In this document: piece by piece, positions 1-7,122 of the stretch
How the letters are laid out: each line of letters opens with the position of its first letter
How positions within the stretch are numbered: the stretch's first letter is position 1
NCBI RefSeq assembly: GCF_000336715.1
Contig: NZ_AOMF01000162.1
Span: forward strand, 13,718 to 62,289
Origin: Halococcus thailandensis JCM 13552
GTDB lineage: Archaea; Halobacteriota; Halobacteria; Halobacteriales; Halococcaceae
Direction of reading: 5' to 3'
DNA: 48,572 nucleotides
The notes under the pieces: model-generated
Database searches by the model: none
What the model saw: the letters and a program-made list of their open reading frames with translations, nothing else
What the model was told of the DNA's origin: nothing
Program-made: the position numbers and the translations under genes

Positions 1-17
1 ATGTGTATAAGAGACAG
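1..17. other. Residual Nextera (Tn5 mosaic end) adapter
   Basis: Bases 1-17 (ATGTGTATAAGAGACAG) equal the 19-bp Tn5 mosaic end used in Nextera libraries minus its first two bases. They are sequencing adapter, not chromosome. Any ORF starting at base 1 is an artefact, and the genomic sequence begins at about base 18. Confidence 0.95.
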
Positions 18-351
18 GTTCCGGCCCGAGCCCGCGCGCGCCGGATTTGGCCTTGTTGACGAACTCGTGGATGGCCTCGTGGATCTCGCGGCCGTAGAAG
101 GTGTTCTCGCCCTCGCCGAGCGGATCCTCGGAAGCGAGATGGTACTCGACGACGCCCGTCTCCTCGTCGTACTCGCTGCCGTAGAAGTCGAACATGTCCG
201 CGACGCGTTGGTGGGCGTTGCGGGCGATCGCTGGCTCCTCGCGGAGTTCGTCCAGATACCACTGGAACGTGCGCGCCGTGCGGAGGTCGGTCGGGATCGA
301 TGCACGGTACTCCTCGCTGAGCGCTTCGAGCGTGTTGGTGTCGCCTGACAT
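18..351 (-). CDS. prkA: PrkA-type serine protein kinase, N-terminal fragment
   Basis: The reverse strand from the ATG at 349-351 reads MSGDTNTLEALSEEYRAS and runs off the contig edge after 111 residues. The segments QRVADMFDFYG, ENTFYGREIHEAIHEF and KSGARGLGPE match the conserved start of archaeal and bacterial PrkA kinases, which couple an AAA+ ATPase domain to a C-terminal kinase-like domain. The fragment ends just before the expected Walker A loop. Haloarchaea usually carry two prkA genes beside a DUF444 protein; those would lie beyond this edge. A TATA-like TTATATG sits on the reverse strand near 513-519, which would imply a leader of about 140 nt containing the palindrome TACCGCGGTA (463-472). 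The leader length is inferred. Confidence 0.85.
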
Positions 352-616
352 TGTTGTATCTCTCTCGCGGGAGCCACGCGCGGACTCACCGCGGTAGTCG
401 TCCGTGTCGGTCGTGGGCGGCGCGTCGAGATCGGCGAGCCGTACCGGAGGTTCGCGGCAGCGTACCGCGGTAGCATGACCCACCAATACTAGTAGGAGAA
501 AAAGGATTAACACATATAACTGTTGCCCCTACTTATGCCATATTCCTCCCGAAGCCTCCGTGTGCGACGCCCGCACCGACCGCCGAGGATTTGGGCGCTC
601 GCCACCGAGAGCGCCC

Positions 617-1003
617 ATGAGCGAGTTCGACGCGCTGCCCGATTCGTGGACGATCTGGAACGAGAGCCCCGACCAGTGCATCCTCGTCTTCCGCCCCGAC
701 GTCTTCGATAGCCACGAGTTCCCCGCACCCTGCCTTCCGACGCTCTATCTGACCCACGGCCAGCGCTCGCGCCGCCCCGGTAGCGAACTCGATCCCGACC
801 CGACCGACCCGTGGGTCGTCACGCTGTTTCTGGAACCGGAGGTCAACCGCGATGCCGACCACTACGACGCTAGGACGGACGCCGTCGAGGGGACCATCGG
901 GCTCGCCGAACGGTTCGCCGACGGCGAGATCGACTATCGGGAACTCTATCAGGTGCCTCGCGAGGAGTACTTCGAAAAACTCGACGAACTCACGGGGGAG
1001 TGA
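617..1003 (+). CDS. DUF5820-like small haloarchaeal protein
   Basis: Encodes 128 residues beginning MSEFDALPDSW. The ATG at 617 was chosen because the 19 upstream in-frame residues are Arg/Pro-rich and not haloarchaeal in composition. The body (CILVFRPDVFDSHEFP, then CLPTLYLTHGQRSRRP) resembles what I recall as DUF5820, a soluble family confined to haloarchaea with no known function. It is acidic and has no signal peptide or membrane segment. It lies 48 bp upstream of the UPF0179 gene on the same strand, so the two may be co-transcribed. The family name is from memory; the coding call itself is firm. Confidence 0.75.
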   Translation: MSEFDALPDSWTIWNESPDQCILVFRPDVFDSHEFPAPCLPTLYLTHGQRSRRPGSELDPDPTDPWVVTLFLEPEVNRDADHYDARTDAVEGTIGLAERFADGEIDYRELYQVPREEYFEKLDELTGE

Positions 1004-1051
1004 TGCTGCCGAGACGTGTTTCTTATTCACGTTCGCAGCGTAGCACGGACC

Positions 1052-1501
1052 ATGTCACAGGTCACGCTCGTCGGCACGCGCCTCGCCGATGTCGGCACCG
1101 AGTTCGTCTATCAGGGTGAGGCCAGCGCCTGTGAGGGCTGTCCCTACCGCGAGCAGTGTCTCAACCTTTCTGAGGGAACGAAATATCGCGTCACGAGCGT
1201 TCGCGAGAACACCCAGACGCTCGAATGTGGCGTCCACGATACAGGGGTGCGCGCCGTCGAGGTCGAACCCGCGCCCGTGATGGCGAACGTCTCGCCGAAA
1301 AGCGCCTACGCGGGCAGCAAGGCGAAACTCGACGGTCCCTGTCCACACACCGGCTGTCCGAGCCACGAGTACTGCGAGCCGGCCGGCGCGGAGTTCGACA
1401 CCGAATACCGCATCCAAGAAGTCATCGGCGACCCGCCACACGACTACTGCCATCTCGATCGCGAGCTCTCGCTCGTCGAGTTCGCACCCGCCGAGGAGTA
1501 G
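1052..1501 (+). CDS. UPF0179 family cysteine-rich protein
   Basis: 149 residues from MSQVTLVGTRLAD. Eight cysteines lie in the pattern CEGCPYREQC, LECG, CPHTGCPSHEYC and YCH, typical of the archaeal UPF0179 family. The layout suggests a metal or Fe-S site, but the function is unknown. The ATG at 1052 follows a T/A-rich TTCTTATTC at 1019-1027, about the right distance for a leaderless haloarchaeal transcript. Its TAG stop (1499-1501) directly abuts the stop of the convergent deacylase gene (1502-1504), leaving no intergenic base. Confidence 0.88.
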   Translation: MSQVTLVGTRLADVGTEFVYQGEASACEGCPYREQCLNLSEGTKYRVTSVRENTQTLECGVHDTGVRAVEVEPAPVMANVSPKSAYAGSKAKLDGPCPHTGCPSHEYCEPAGAEFDTEYRIQEVIGDPPHDYCHLDRELSLVEFAPAEE

Positions 1502-2332
1502 TTACCGCGGCGTTTCCGACCGGTCGCGCTCGTCGCCGGCGGCCGACCCGCCCAGCCGTCCGTCGAGCTCCGCGGCGTAGCCGAACTCGTTTTCGTAGCC
1601 GTAGGGCGACATCAACACGGGATAGAACGGCTCGTCGGCGACGAGCTCCTCGCCGTCGATCGTCGCGTAGGTCTCGCCGACGGCGACGCGCTCGAAGTTC
1701 GTCGCCGGCACGTCGTAGGCCTCGGCTGCGCCCTTCGGGATGAGGTGGGTAAGTCGGTACAGTGGCACGCCCTCGTCGTGTGGCTCGCCACCGGGGAGCG
1801 CGCCGAGCGCCGCGAGGAACTCCTCGGCGATCGTGCTGGCGTGCTCGGTGGCCTCCGCGGAGCCCTGATAGCCACACTCGACCTCGACGACAGGCGCGTA
1901 CTCGATCAGTCGCCCCTCCGTGAACGCGCTCGTGTCGACGGCCGCATCGAGGGTGAGATACGGACAGATCGACTGGGCGAGCGCCATCGTCTCGTCGGCG
2001 AGAACGGCGAAGGTGCCCGTGTAGGACTGGGTCGAGTGCATCGAGAGGGTCGTACAGCCCTTGAGCTCCGCCAACAGGGCCGCAGCGAGCCGTTCCTCGT
2101 GAGTGTCGCCGTCGGGATCGCCCGGAAACACTCGGTTGAGGTCGGCGTCGGTGTAGCGCACGTCACGGTCGAGCGCCTCCTCGTTGGCGACGATACATTT
2201 GACGGGGCGCTCGACGTCGGGATCCCGCTCGATGAGCTGTTCGACCGCGCGCACGCCACACGGCTCGTCGCCGTGAATGCCACCGACGACGGCGATCTCC
2301 GGCTCGCCGTCGCCCAACTGCTCGATTCGCAT
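1502..2332 (-). CDS. Succinylglutamate desuccinylase/aspartoacylase family protein
   Basis: 276-residue member of the AstE/AspA group of M14-type zinc metallohydrolases. The zinc ligands are visible as GGIHGDEPCG (HxxE, His20 and Glu23) and the later MHSTQS. The C-terminal half (YPVLMSPYGYENEFG) matches the beta-barrel seen in aspartoacylases. It probably cleaves an amide from an acylated amino acid, but the substrate cannot be read from sequence; haloarchaea carry several paralogues. It converges on the UPF0179 gene with touching stop codons. The last 20 residues are a low-complexity charged tail. Confidence 0.85.
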   Translation of the reverse strand: MRIEQLGDGEPEIAVVGGIHGDEPCGVRAVEQLIERDPDVERPVKCIVANEEALDRDVRYTDADLNRVFPGDPDGDTHEERLAAALLAELKGCTTLSMHSTQSYTGTFAVLADETMALAQSICPYLTLDAAVDTSAFTEGRLIEYAPVVEVECGYQGSAEATEHASTIAEEFLAALGALPGGEPHDEGVPLYRLTHLIPKGAAEAYDVPATNFERVAVGETYATIDGEELVADEPFYPVLMSPYGYENEFGYAAELDGRLGGSAAGDERDRSETPR

Positions 2333-2386
2333 CTACCCACACTACTCACCCACCCTTTTTGAGTGCCGCGGTACCCGGATGGGCGG

Positions 2387-2908
2387 TCAGTCGAGCGCCG
2401 CCACGTACTCGCGATCCGCCGGGCGCGCCATGGGCGAGTTGCCGTCGAGACGGATCGTCCAGCCCGCCAGCGCACTCGGCTCCTCCAGCGCGTTCGTCAG
2501 GGTCGTGCGAACGTCGAGCAGATCCACCCCGTAGAAATCGTTCGGCACGCCGACGAAGTAATCGAGCGCCGTCCGGAAGAGCGAGCGCATCCCGGCCTCG
2601 TCCTCGAAGTCGAACTGTTTGTGCGCGCCCGCCGCGACCTGAACCATCCCGTGGAGAAATTTCGATTCGGCGGTGCCGCTCCCGTAGTTGTACCACTCCG
2701 CCTCGAAACAGTCGTGCGAGTCGTGGAACTCGCTCGCATTGTAGAGGCGCACGCCGTGATCGAGTGCCCGCCGGAGGGTGGCGTGTTCCCATTGTCCGCC
2801 CGCGATACCGTTCCGATCGTCGTCGCCAGCGATCGTGCCGGCCGGATGCCAGCCGGTCGGGTTGCCGCGTGGCGGCCCCACGGAGGGATCGCGGGTGTGA
2901 TCGTCCAT
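2387..2908 (-). CDS. DUF309 domain-containing protein
   Basis: 173 residues. The helical DUF309 core shows its signature around [13 protein letters not shown] followed by [12 protein letters not shown]. Members are small all-alpha proteins of unknown role in archaea, cyanobacteria and Bacillus. The first 35 residues are a Pro/Gly/Asp-rich disordered extension; a later start is possible but no better methionine occurs. It ends 54 bp from the start of the downstream deacylase gene on the same strand, so they may form a unit. It diverges from tRNA-Leu, and the TTTAA box at 2961-2965 lies between them. Confidence 0.85.
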   Translation of the reverse strand: MDDHTRDPSVGPPRGNPTGWHPAGTIAGDDDRNGIAGGQWEHATLRRALDHGVRLYNASEFHDSHDCFEAEWYNYGSGTAESKFLHGMVQVAAGAHKQFDFEDEAGMRSLFRTALDYFVGVPNDFYGVDLLDVRTTLTNALEEPSALAGWTIRLDGNSPMARPADREYVAALD

Positions 2909-2960
2909 ACTCGTCCTCCGGCGAGCGGCCGCCTAACGCTTGCGCCGCCGTCCGCAACGC

Positions 2961-2965
2961 TTTAA
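2961..2965. promoter_or_regulatory. TATA-like box between DUF309 gene and tRNA-Leu
   Basis: TTTAA lies inside a near-palindrome (CGCTTTAACGC) about 30 nt before the tRNA 5' end, the expected archaeal TATA position. It reads TTAAAG toward the DUF309 gene. No other A+T-rich site exists in this 85-bp divergent gap. Confidence 0.5.
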
Positions 2966-2993
2966 CGCTCGCCACAGCCAAGGAAGACTGCGT

Positions 2994-3077
2994 GCGAGGG
3001 TAGCCAAGTCTGGAAACGGCGGCGGATTCAAGCTCCGCTCCTGTAGAGGTCCACGGGTTCAAATCCTGTCCCTCGCA
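2994..3077 (+). tRNA. tRNA-Leu (CAA)
   Basis: A full cloverleaf can be folded by eye. The acceptor GCGAGGG (2994-3000) pairs with CCCTCGC (3070-3076), with discriminator A at 3077. The D stem GCC/GGC is at 3003-3005 and 3018-3020. The anticodon stem GCGGA/TCCGC (3022-3026, 3034-3038) encloses loop TTCAAGC with anticodon CAA at 3029-3031. A long class II variable arm and a T arm with TTCAAAT follow. Length is 84 nt; CCA is not encoded. It decodes UUG. No intron is needed. The 3' part is repeated in broken form downstream. Confidence 0.95.
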
Positions 3078-3142
3078 CTGCGTGTCGCATCGTGCGGCAC
3101 GAAAAGTGCGGGCAAGATGGAGCGTCTTGCCCTCGCAATCCT
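3078..3142 (+). other. Structured trailer of tRNA-Leu (two hairpins)
   Basis: Two inverted repeats follow the tRNA. GTGTCGCA/TGCGGCAC (3082-3089, 3093-3100) has a TCG loop. GGGCAAGA/TCTTGCCC (3110-3117, 3125-3132) has a 7-nt loop. Both recur in the second copy. In the first stem the base changes keep pairing, which argues that the trailer RNA or DNA structure matters. Confidence 0.6.
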
Positions 3143-3167
3143 TCATTTGGTCAGATTCGGTAGCGAC

Positions 3168-3296
3168 GCGGATTCAAGCTCCGCTCCTGTAGAGTCTCCG
3201 CGAGTGAAACGAGCGGAGGCAGGGAAGTCGCAGCCGGCGAGCGAAGCGAGCCGGTCGTCTTCCCGTGGTCCACGGGTTCAAATCCTGTCCCTCGCA
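3168..3296 (+). pseudogene. Partial, disrupted copy of tRNA-Leu(CAA)
   Basis: Bases 3168-3194 repeat the anticodon arm and start of the variable arm of tRNA-Leu exactly. Bases 3267-3296 repeat its T arm and 3' acceptor strand. Between them sits an insertion of about 73 bp at the variable arm, made of nested palindromes (CTCCGC/GCGGAG, CCGGC/GCCGG, GGGAAG/CTTCCC). The acceptor 5' strand and D arm are absent, so no functional cloverleaf can form. It is a tandem partial duplication that later gained a palindromic insert, not an intron-bearing gene. Confidence 0.8.
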
Positions 3297-3379
3297 CTGC
3301 GTGCCGTATCGTGTGGCACGTGCGCGCCTGCTGGCGCGAAAAGTGCGGGCAAGATGGAGCGTCTTGCCCTCGCAACTAC
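3168..3379 (+). repeat. Second unit of tandem duplication (tRNA-Leu 3' part plus trailer)
   Basis: Copy A is 3022-3142 and copy B is 3168-3379. Copy B holds the pseudo-tRNA, then the same trailer hairpins: GTGCCGTA/TGTGGCAC at 3301-3308 and 3312-3319, and GGGCAAGA/TCTTGCCC at 3347-3354 and 3362-3369. A second small insertion at about 3320-3337 is itself a hairpin (CGCGCC-TGCT-GGCGCG). Both inserts absent from copy A are palindromic. Confidence 0.8.
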
Positions 3380-3389
3380 TGTCTAAGAA

Positions 3390-3659
3390 TCACTCGGCAG
3401 GGTCGACTGCGACGATCTCACCGACTTCCTCGAAACCGCCGTCGTCGCGCTCGCGGCCGACGACGACCTCGTCGGTGTCGGAGCCGCCAGCGACGATGCG
3501 GTGTTCGCGCTCCCCGTCGATCGGCGTGGCGACCCCCTGAAAGTCGTCCTGGAAGAACTCGGCGCTCTGCATCTCGAAGGTCGCCGTCGAGTCGTCGGCG
3601 AAGGTCACGTTGACGGGATCGGGTGCGATGTTGTGGATCCGCTTCGCGAGTGTGTTCAT
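3390..3659 (-). CDS. Conserved-looking small haloarchaeal protein, unknown function
   Basis: 89 acidic residues beginning MNTLAKRIHNIAPDPVNV. The ATG at 3657-3659 lies about 28 nt from a reverse-strand CTTTAC box (3685-3690), which supports a leaderless start; the 20-residue in-frame extension upstream would precede the promoter. There are no cysteines, membrane segments or catalytic motifs. The alternating beta-strand pattern suggests a small barrel. I do not recognise the family. It diverges from the DUF63 gene. Confidence 0.72.
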   Translation of the reverse strand: MNTLAKRIHNIAPDPVNVTFADDSTATFEMQSAEFFQDDFQGVATPIDGEREHRIVAGGSDTDEVVVGRERDDGGFEEVGEIVAVDPAE

Positions 3660-3757
3660 CGTCGGAGGGAGGCGGGGTGTGGCCGTAAAGCCATCCATTG
3701 TCGGGAGCGACGCGCCCAATCGGAACCGTCAAACGGCGGGCGTGTACCCACCCGAAC

Positions 3758-4900
3758 ATGGCTTCGATAGCGGACCGGGTCGACCCCGTGCGGGCGTGGC
3801 TCGCGGCGGCCGTCGCGGGCGTCCTCGCCATCGCCGCCGGGGCGCTCGCCTTCCCCCGGACGGTCTATACGAACTTTCTCTGGAAATATTTCTGGGGACC
3901 GATCGACGCCGACGCCCACAACGCCCTCTGTGCGGTCCGCGCCGATGGAGTGGTCCGCCGCTTCGCCGAAAGCGAGACCTGCCGTGCGGCCGCAGCGCAG
4001 GGCCTCACCGTCGCCGAACCGGGCTACACGCTCGTCTCCGAGGCCGGGTACGCCGTCGTCCTGTTGTTCATGCTCGCTGGCGTGCTCCTCCTGGTGCGCC
4101 GACTCGGCATCGGCACCGACAGGCGGCTCTTCTTCGCGCTGATCCCGTTTGCGCTGTTCGGCGGCGCGCTTCGCGTGGTCGAGGACGCCAACGACGCCGT
4201 CCCCGCCGACGCGACCGCCGCCATCACCTATCCCGCGAACGCGCTCATCATCAGCCCCGTCATCTATCTCACCGTCTTCGTCGTCACGCTCGTGGCCATC
4301 CTCCTCAGCCTCCGGCTCGCCCGTCGCGACGTCGTCTCCGAGTTCGAGCCAGCGCTCGCCGGGATGGGCACGGTCGCGCTCGTCGTGACGCTCGCCTATC
4401 TCGCCTTTCTCTCCTACTCGACCGAGTTCGTCGCCTTCTACCCGCAGATGCTCGTGCTCACGCTCGCTATCGCCTCGGGGCTCGCCGTCGGCATCTTCTA
4501 CGCCATCGATCGGCTCGCACCGGCGCTCAACGCCGGCACCGGGTTCATCGGGCTGGCGATCCTCTGGGCCCAGGCCGTCGACGGCGTGGCGAACGTGCTG
4601 GCTTCGGACTGGGCGCAGGCCATCGGGCTCCCCTTCCAGTACAGCGCGAAACACCCGATCAACGCCATCATCGTCGGCGCTACCACGACGGTCTTTCCGC
4701 CGTCGATCATCGACGTCATCGGCGACTCGTGGCCGTTCCTGCTCGTGAAGCTCGTTCTCGCGACCGGCGTCATCTGGCTGTTCGACGAGACGATCTTCGA
4801 GGAGAGCCCGCGCTACTCCTACCTGCTGATGCTCGCGGTGCTCGTCGTCGGTCTCGGGCCAGGAACCCGTGACATGCTCCGGGCGACGTTTGGTATCTAA
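3758..4900 (+). CDS. DUF63 family polytopic membrane protein
   Basis: 380 residues starting MASIADRVDPVRAW. About nine hydrophobic segments span the protein, beginning at residues 12-30. The motif FLWKYFWGPIDADAHN after the first segment is characteristic of archaeal DUF63 proteins. No function is established; it is an integral membrane protein and possibly an enzyme or transporter. The in-frame upstream start at 3698 was rejected because it reads Arg/Cys-rich, non-haloarchaeal sequence. The TAA stop (4898-4900) is followed immediately by copy 1 of the structured repeat family, whose T6 tract lies 8 nt later. Confidence 0.88.
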   Translation: MASIADRVDPVRAWLAAAVAGVLAIAAGALAFPRTVYTNFLWKYFWGPIDADAHNALCAVRADGVVRRFAESETCRAAAAQGLTVAEPGYTLVSEAGYAVVLLFMLAGVLLLVRRLGIGTDRRLFFALIPFALFGGALRVVEDANDAVPADATAAITYPANALIISPVIYLTVFVVTLVAILLSLRLARRDVVSEFEPALAGMGTVALVVTLAYLAFLSYSTEFVAFYPQMLVLTLAIASGLAVGIFYAIDRLAPALNAGTGFIGLAILWAQAVDGVANVLASDWAQAIGLPFQYSAKHPINAIIVGATTTVFPPSIIDVIGDSWPFLLVKLVLATGVIWLFDETIFEESPRYSYLLMLAVLVVGLGPGTRDMLRATFGI

Positions 4901-5250
4901 GACCCACTTTTTTACTCCTCGGGTGCGCTCGCCTGCGGCTCGCGCACCACTCGTCGCAAAAACCTGGACTAAAAAGCCCTGCTCACTCGCTTCGCTCGTT
5001 CGCAGTGAACCGCGCTCGCTCCACTCGCGCGGACGCAACATCACCGCCTCTGCACCGCCACCGCAGAAGCCCTCGGCCCCTCGTGGTTCGAGAGAGCTTC
5101 GCTCTCTCGTCATCTTGGAAGACCTGCGGTCTTCCGATGACTCTTCGAAGTGCCTTCGGCACTTCGAGATCACGAAAGGCGCGAAGCGCCTTTCGAACGA
5201 CTTCGCTCGGGAGCCTCGCCCTTCATCCACCAGGACCGCACCGCTGCCAA
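4901..5250 (+). repeat. Structured dispersed element, copy 1
   Basis: Occupies the convergent gap between DUF63 and ycaO. In order it holds: T6 (4908-4913); hairpin GGTGCGC/GCGCACC (4922-4928, 4942-4948); A5-N8-A5 (4958-4975); a GC-rich stretch; and four perfect tandem hairpins with 3-nt loops at 5089-5109 (loop TTC), 5117-5135 (TGC), 5145-5167 (TTC) and 5173-5195 (GAA). It closes with CTCGCCCTTCATCCACC. Copies 3 and 5 share the first and last blocks. Open frames through it are only sequence conservation; I see no codon-like pattern. Confidence 0.85.
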
Positions 5251-5264
5251 AACCGCCAGCCAGC

Positions 5265-6995
5265 TCAGGGATACGGATGGAACGCACGGTCGAGTCGCGG
5301 CTCGAACCCGAGCGCGTCCGGCACCTCACTGGCGCGCTCGCCGAAGAAAGCCTCGTCGGTGAACAGCGGCTGCGCGCCGGGCACGAGCACGCGCACGGCC
5401 TCGAAGCCGACCGATTCGACGTCTCGAGGCGTGAGTCGCACGCCATAGACATCGAGATCTACCTCGATCACGCGATCGATCAGCGTATCCAGCGCGTCCC
5501 GGCCCGTCGGCACCGTCTCCGGCCCGACGCTCGCCGCCGGAACGCGGCTCTCGACGGCGAAAAAGTCCGCCGCCGGGCCGGGCGTATCGGCGTACTGTCC
5601 GATTTCACCCTCGGCCTCGGCGGCCTCCTCCGGACCCATCGCGCGCAGTTCCATCCAGCTCTGGAGCGCCTCCGCGAGCGCCGACCGCGCCGCCTCGTCG
5701 GGATCGAACCCCGCCGCCGACCCGACCGCGAACCGCGGCCACTCGTCGCGCTCGACGGCGACGGCGACCACTGGAACGTCGACGTCTTGGGTGAGTAACA
5801 CGGGCGTCACGGTCAGTCCCTCCGATCGCGCGCGTCGGGCGAGCGTCTCGAACCCCTCGTCGTCGACCGCCAGCCCGAGCGGCTCGTACGTCGAGTACCA
5901 CGAGAGCATCGCCGCATCGCGCTCGACGACCTCCGTGAGCCCCGAGAGGAGTGCCTCGGTACCCGAATTTCCGAGTCCCAACCCCGTGGTGATCGACGGC
6001 CCGTGACGGTGCTCCGGCGGCGGGAACTGCACGAACTCCGCCGGCAGACGGACCGAATCGCCGGTCGCGAGGTTCTCGCCGGGAATCCACGGGATCGACG
6101 CCGTCGCATCCGTCTCCGTACTCTCCGGCAGTACGAACAATGACGGCGGAACGGCTCCCTCGATCTCCGCCGACGCACCGTGCTCGAACGCCCCGGTGCG
6201 ATAGACGCCGGCGCTGTACCGTTCGAGCGCCTCGCCGAGCGCCTTCATGAACGCGCGGTCCCAATCGGCGGCGACGCCTGCGGCCTCGCTCGCTGCGCTC
6301 GCATCACTGAAACCCGCCGTCTCGCCCACTCGTGCGAGGTAGTACGGTGCAGGGAAGGAGGCGATCTCGCCGACCTCGGTGACGATGCCGACGCGCTCGT
6401 CGAGGGCGGCCTCGGCCCGTCCGAGTGCATCGTCGAGACCACGATCCTCGTCTCCGCGTCGAAGCTCCCGATCGCGCTCGTCGGTACAGTCGCAGTCTGG
6501 CACCGGGAGGAGTCCCCGCTCGGCGTGTGGAAGTTCGACGACCCCACCCATGACAGGCGACCGCTCGCCCGCAAGCAGTCGGCCGGCCTCGTAGCCCGCG
6601 CGTGCGCCGGCCAGCCGGGCGGTCGCGGGGTCGGTGCTCGGCTCATCTGCTTCGTCCTCGTCCGCGCCGTTCGTGCTATCCGTGCTGTCACCACTCGCCG
6701 CGACACGCGTACGCAGACAGTTATAGCAGGCCGTCTCGGGACCGAACCCGGTGATGGCAGCCTCACAGACCGCGCGGCCGCCGACACCGCCGAGTTCGAC
6801 CGCGAGCCACGGTGTCGAGCTCTCACGGGCGAGCTCGTTCGCTTCCTCGAAGACCGGTGCACCCGCGGCGTCGACGACGATCGCGAGGTTCGGTTCGGGG
6901 ATAGCGGCCGGGTCGATTCGGTTCGTTTCGGTGTCACCGAGTGCTGTCTCGATGCCTTCGACGGCAGGACCGGAGCCGACGATGCCGACGTTCAT
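5265..6995 (-). CDS. YcaO family cyclodehydratase with N-terminal E1-like domain
   Basis: 576 residues. Residues 1-170 resemble the degenerate E1/ThiF-type leader-binding domain of azoline-forming cyclodehydratases, with possible zinc ligands Cys90, Cys93, Cys168 and Cys170. Residues from about 185 to the end form the YcaO domain, with ATP/Mg motifs KALGEALERYS, SGLTEVVERDA and ALAEALQS, ending FHPYP (the family's C-terminal PxP-like tail). YcaO enzymes phosphorylate peptide amides to make azolines or thioamides. No precursor peptide, dehydrogenase or TfuA gene lies nearby, so the substrate is unknown. The start MNVGIVGSGP was preferred to an upstream ATG at 7010, since a GTCTTTTCC box sits 26 nt before it. 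Confidence 0.85.
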   Translation of the reverse strand: MNVGIVGSGPAVEGIETALGDTETNRIDPAAIPEPNLAIVVDAAGAPVFEEANELARESSTPWLAVELGGVGGRAVCEAAITGFGPETACYNCLRTRVAASGDSTDSTNGADEDEADEPSTDPATARLAGARAGYEAGRLLAGERSPVMGGVVELPHAERGLLPVPDCDCTDERDRELRRGDEDRGLDDALGRAEAALDERVGIVTEVGEIASFPAPYYLARVGETAGFSDASAASEAAGVAADWDRAFMKALGEALERYSAGVYRTGAFEHGASAEIEGAVPPSLFVLPESTETDATASIPWIPGENLATGDSVRLPAEFVQFPPPEHRHGPSITTGLGLGNSGTEALLSGLTEVVERDAAMLSWYSTYEPLGLAVDDEGFETLARRARSEGLTVTPVLLTQDVDVPVVAVAVERDEWPRFAVGSAAGFDPDEAARSALAEALQSWMELRAMGPEEAAEAEGEIGQYADTPGPAADFFAVESRVPAASVGPETVPTGRDALDTLIDRVIEVDLDVYGVRLTPRDVESVGFEAVRVLVPGAQPLFTDEAFFGERASEVPDALGFEPRLDRAFHPYP

Positions 6996-7090
6996 GGCCG
7001 AGCCACGCACCCCGTCGGAAAAGACCCGGCGTTTGCGGTGGCGGCGGTTTTGCGGCGGCCGGCGGTCGTGCTGAGCGTTGCCGTACCGAT

Positions 7091-7100
7091 ACTGTATTGA
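7091..7100 (+). promoter_or_regulatory. TATA-like box of glyA
   Basis: GTATTGA (7094-7100) is centred about 27 nt before the glyA ATG at 7123, supporting this start and a leaderless transcript rather than the in-frame ATG at 7078. Confidence 0.45.
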
Positions 7101-7122
7101 CGATGGGGCCGGGAACCGGGGT

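Noticed and set aside
3022..3296. Intron-containing or split tRNA-Leu formed with the second copy
   Set aside because: The first copy is already complete without an intron. The second lacks the acceptor 5' strand and D arm, and the insert lies in the variable arm rather than at a bulge-helix-bulge site.
3022..3379. attL/attR of an integrated element at tRNA-Leu
   Set aside because: Tandem 3'-tRNA copies can mark integration, but only about 90 bp separates them and no integrase gene is near. A local tandem duplication explains the data.
3656..5452. Large reverse open frame of nearly 600 codons covering the DUF63 gene and repeat copy 1
   Set aside because: It is antisense to a clear membrane protein gene, is Arg/Glu/Asp-rich in the manner of GC-rich shadow frames, and runs through the non-coding repeat.
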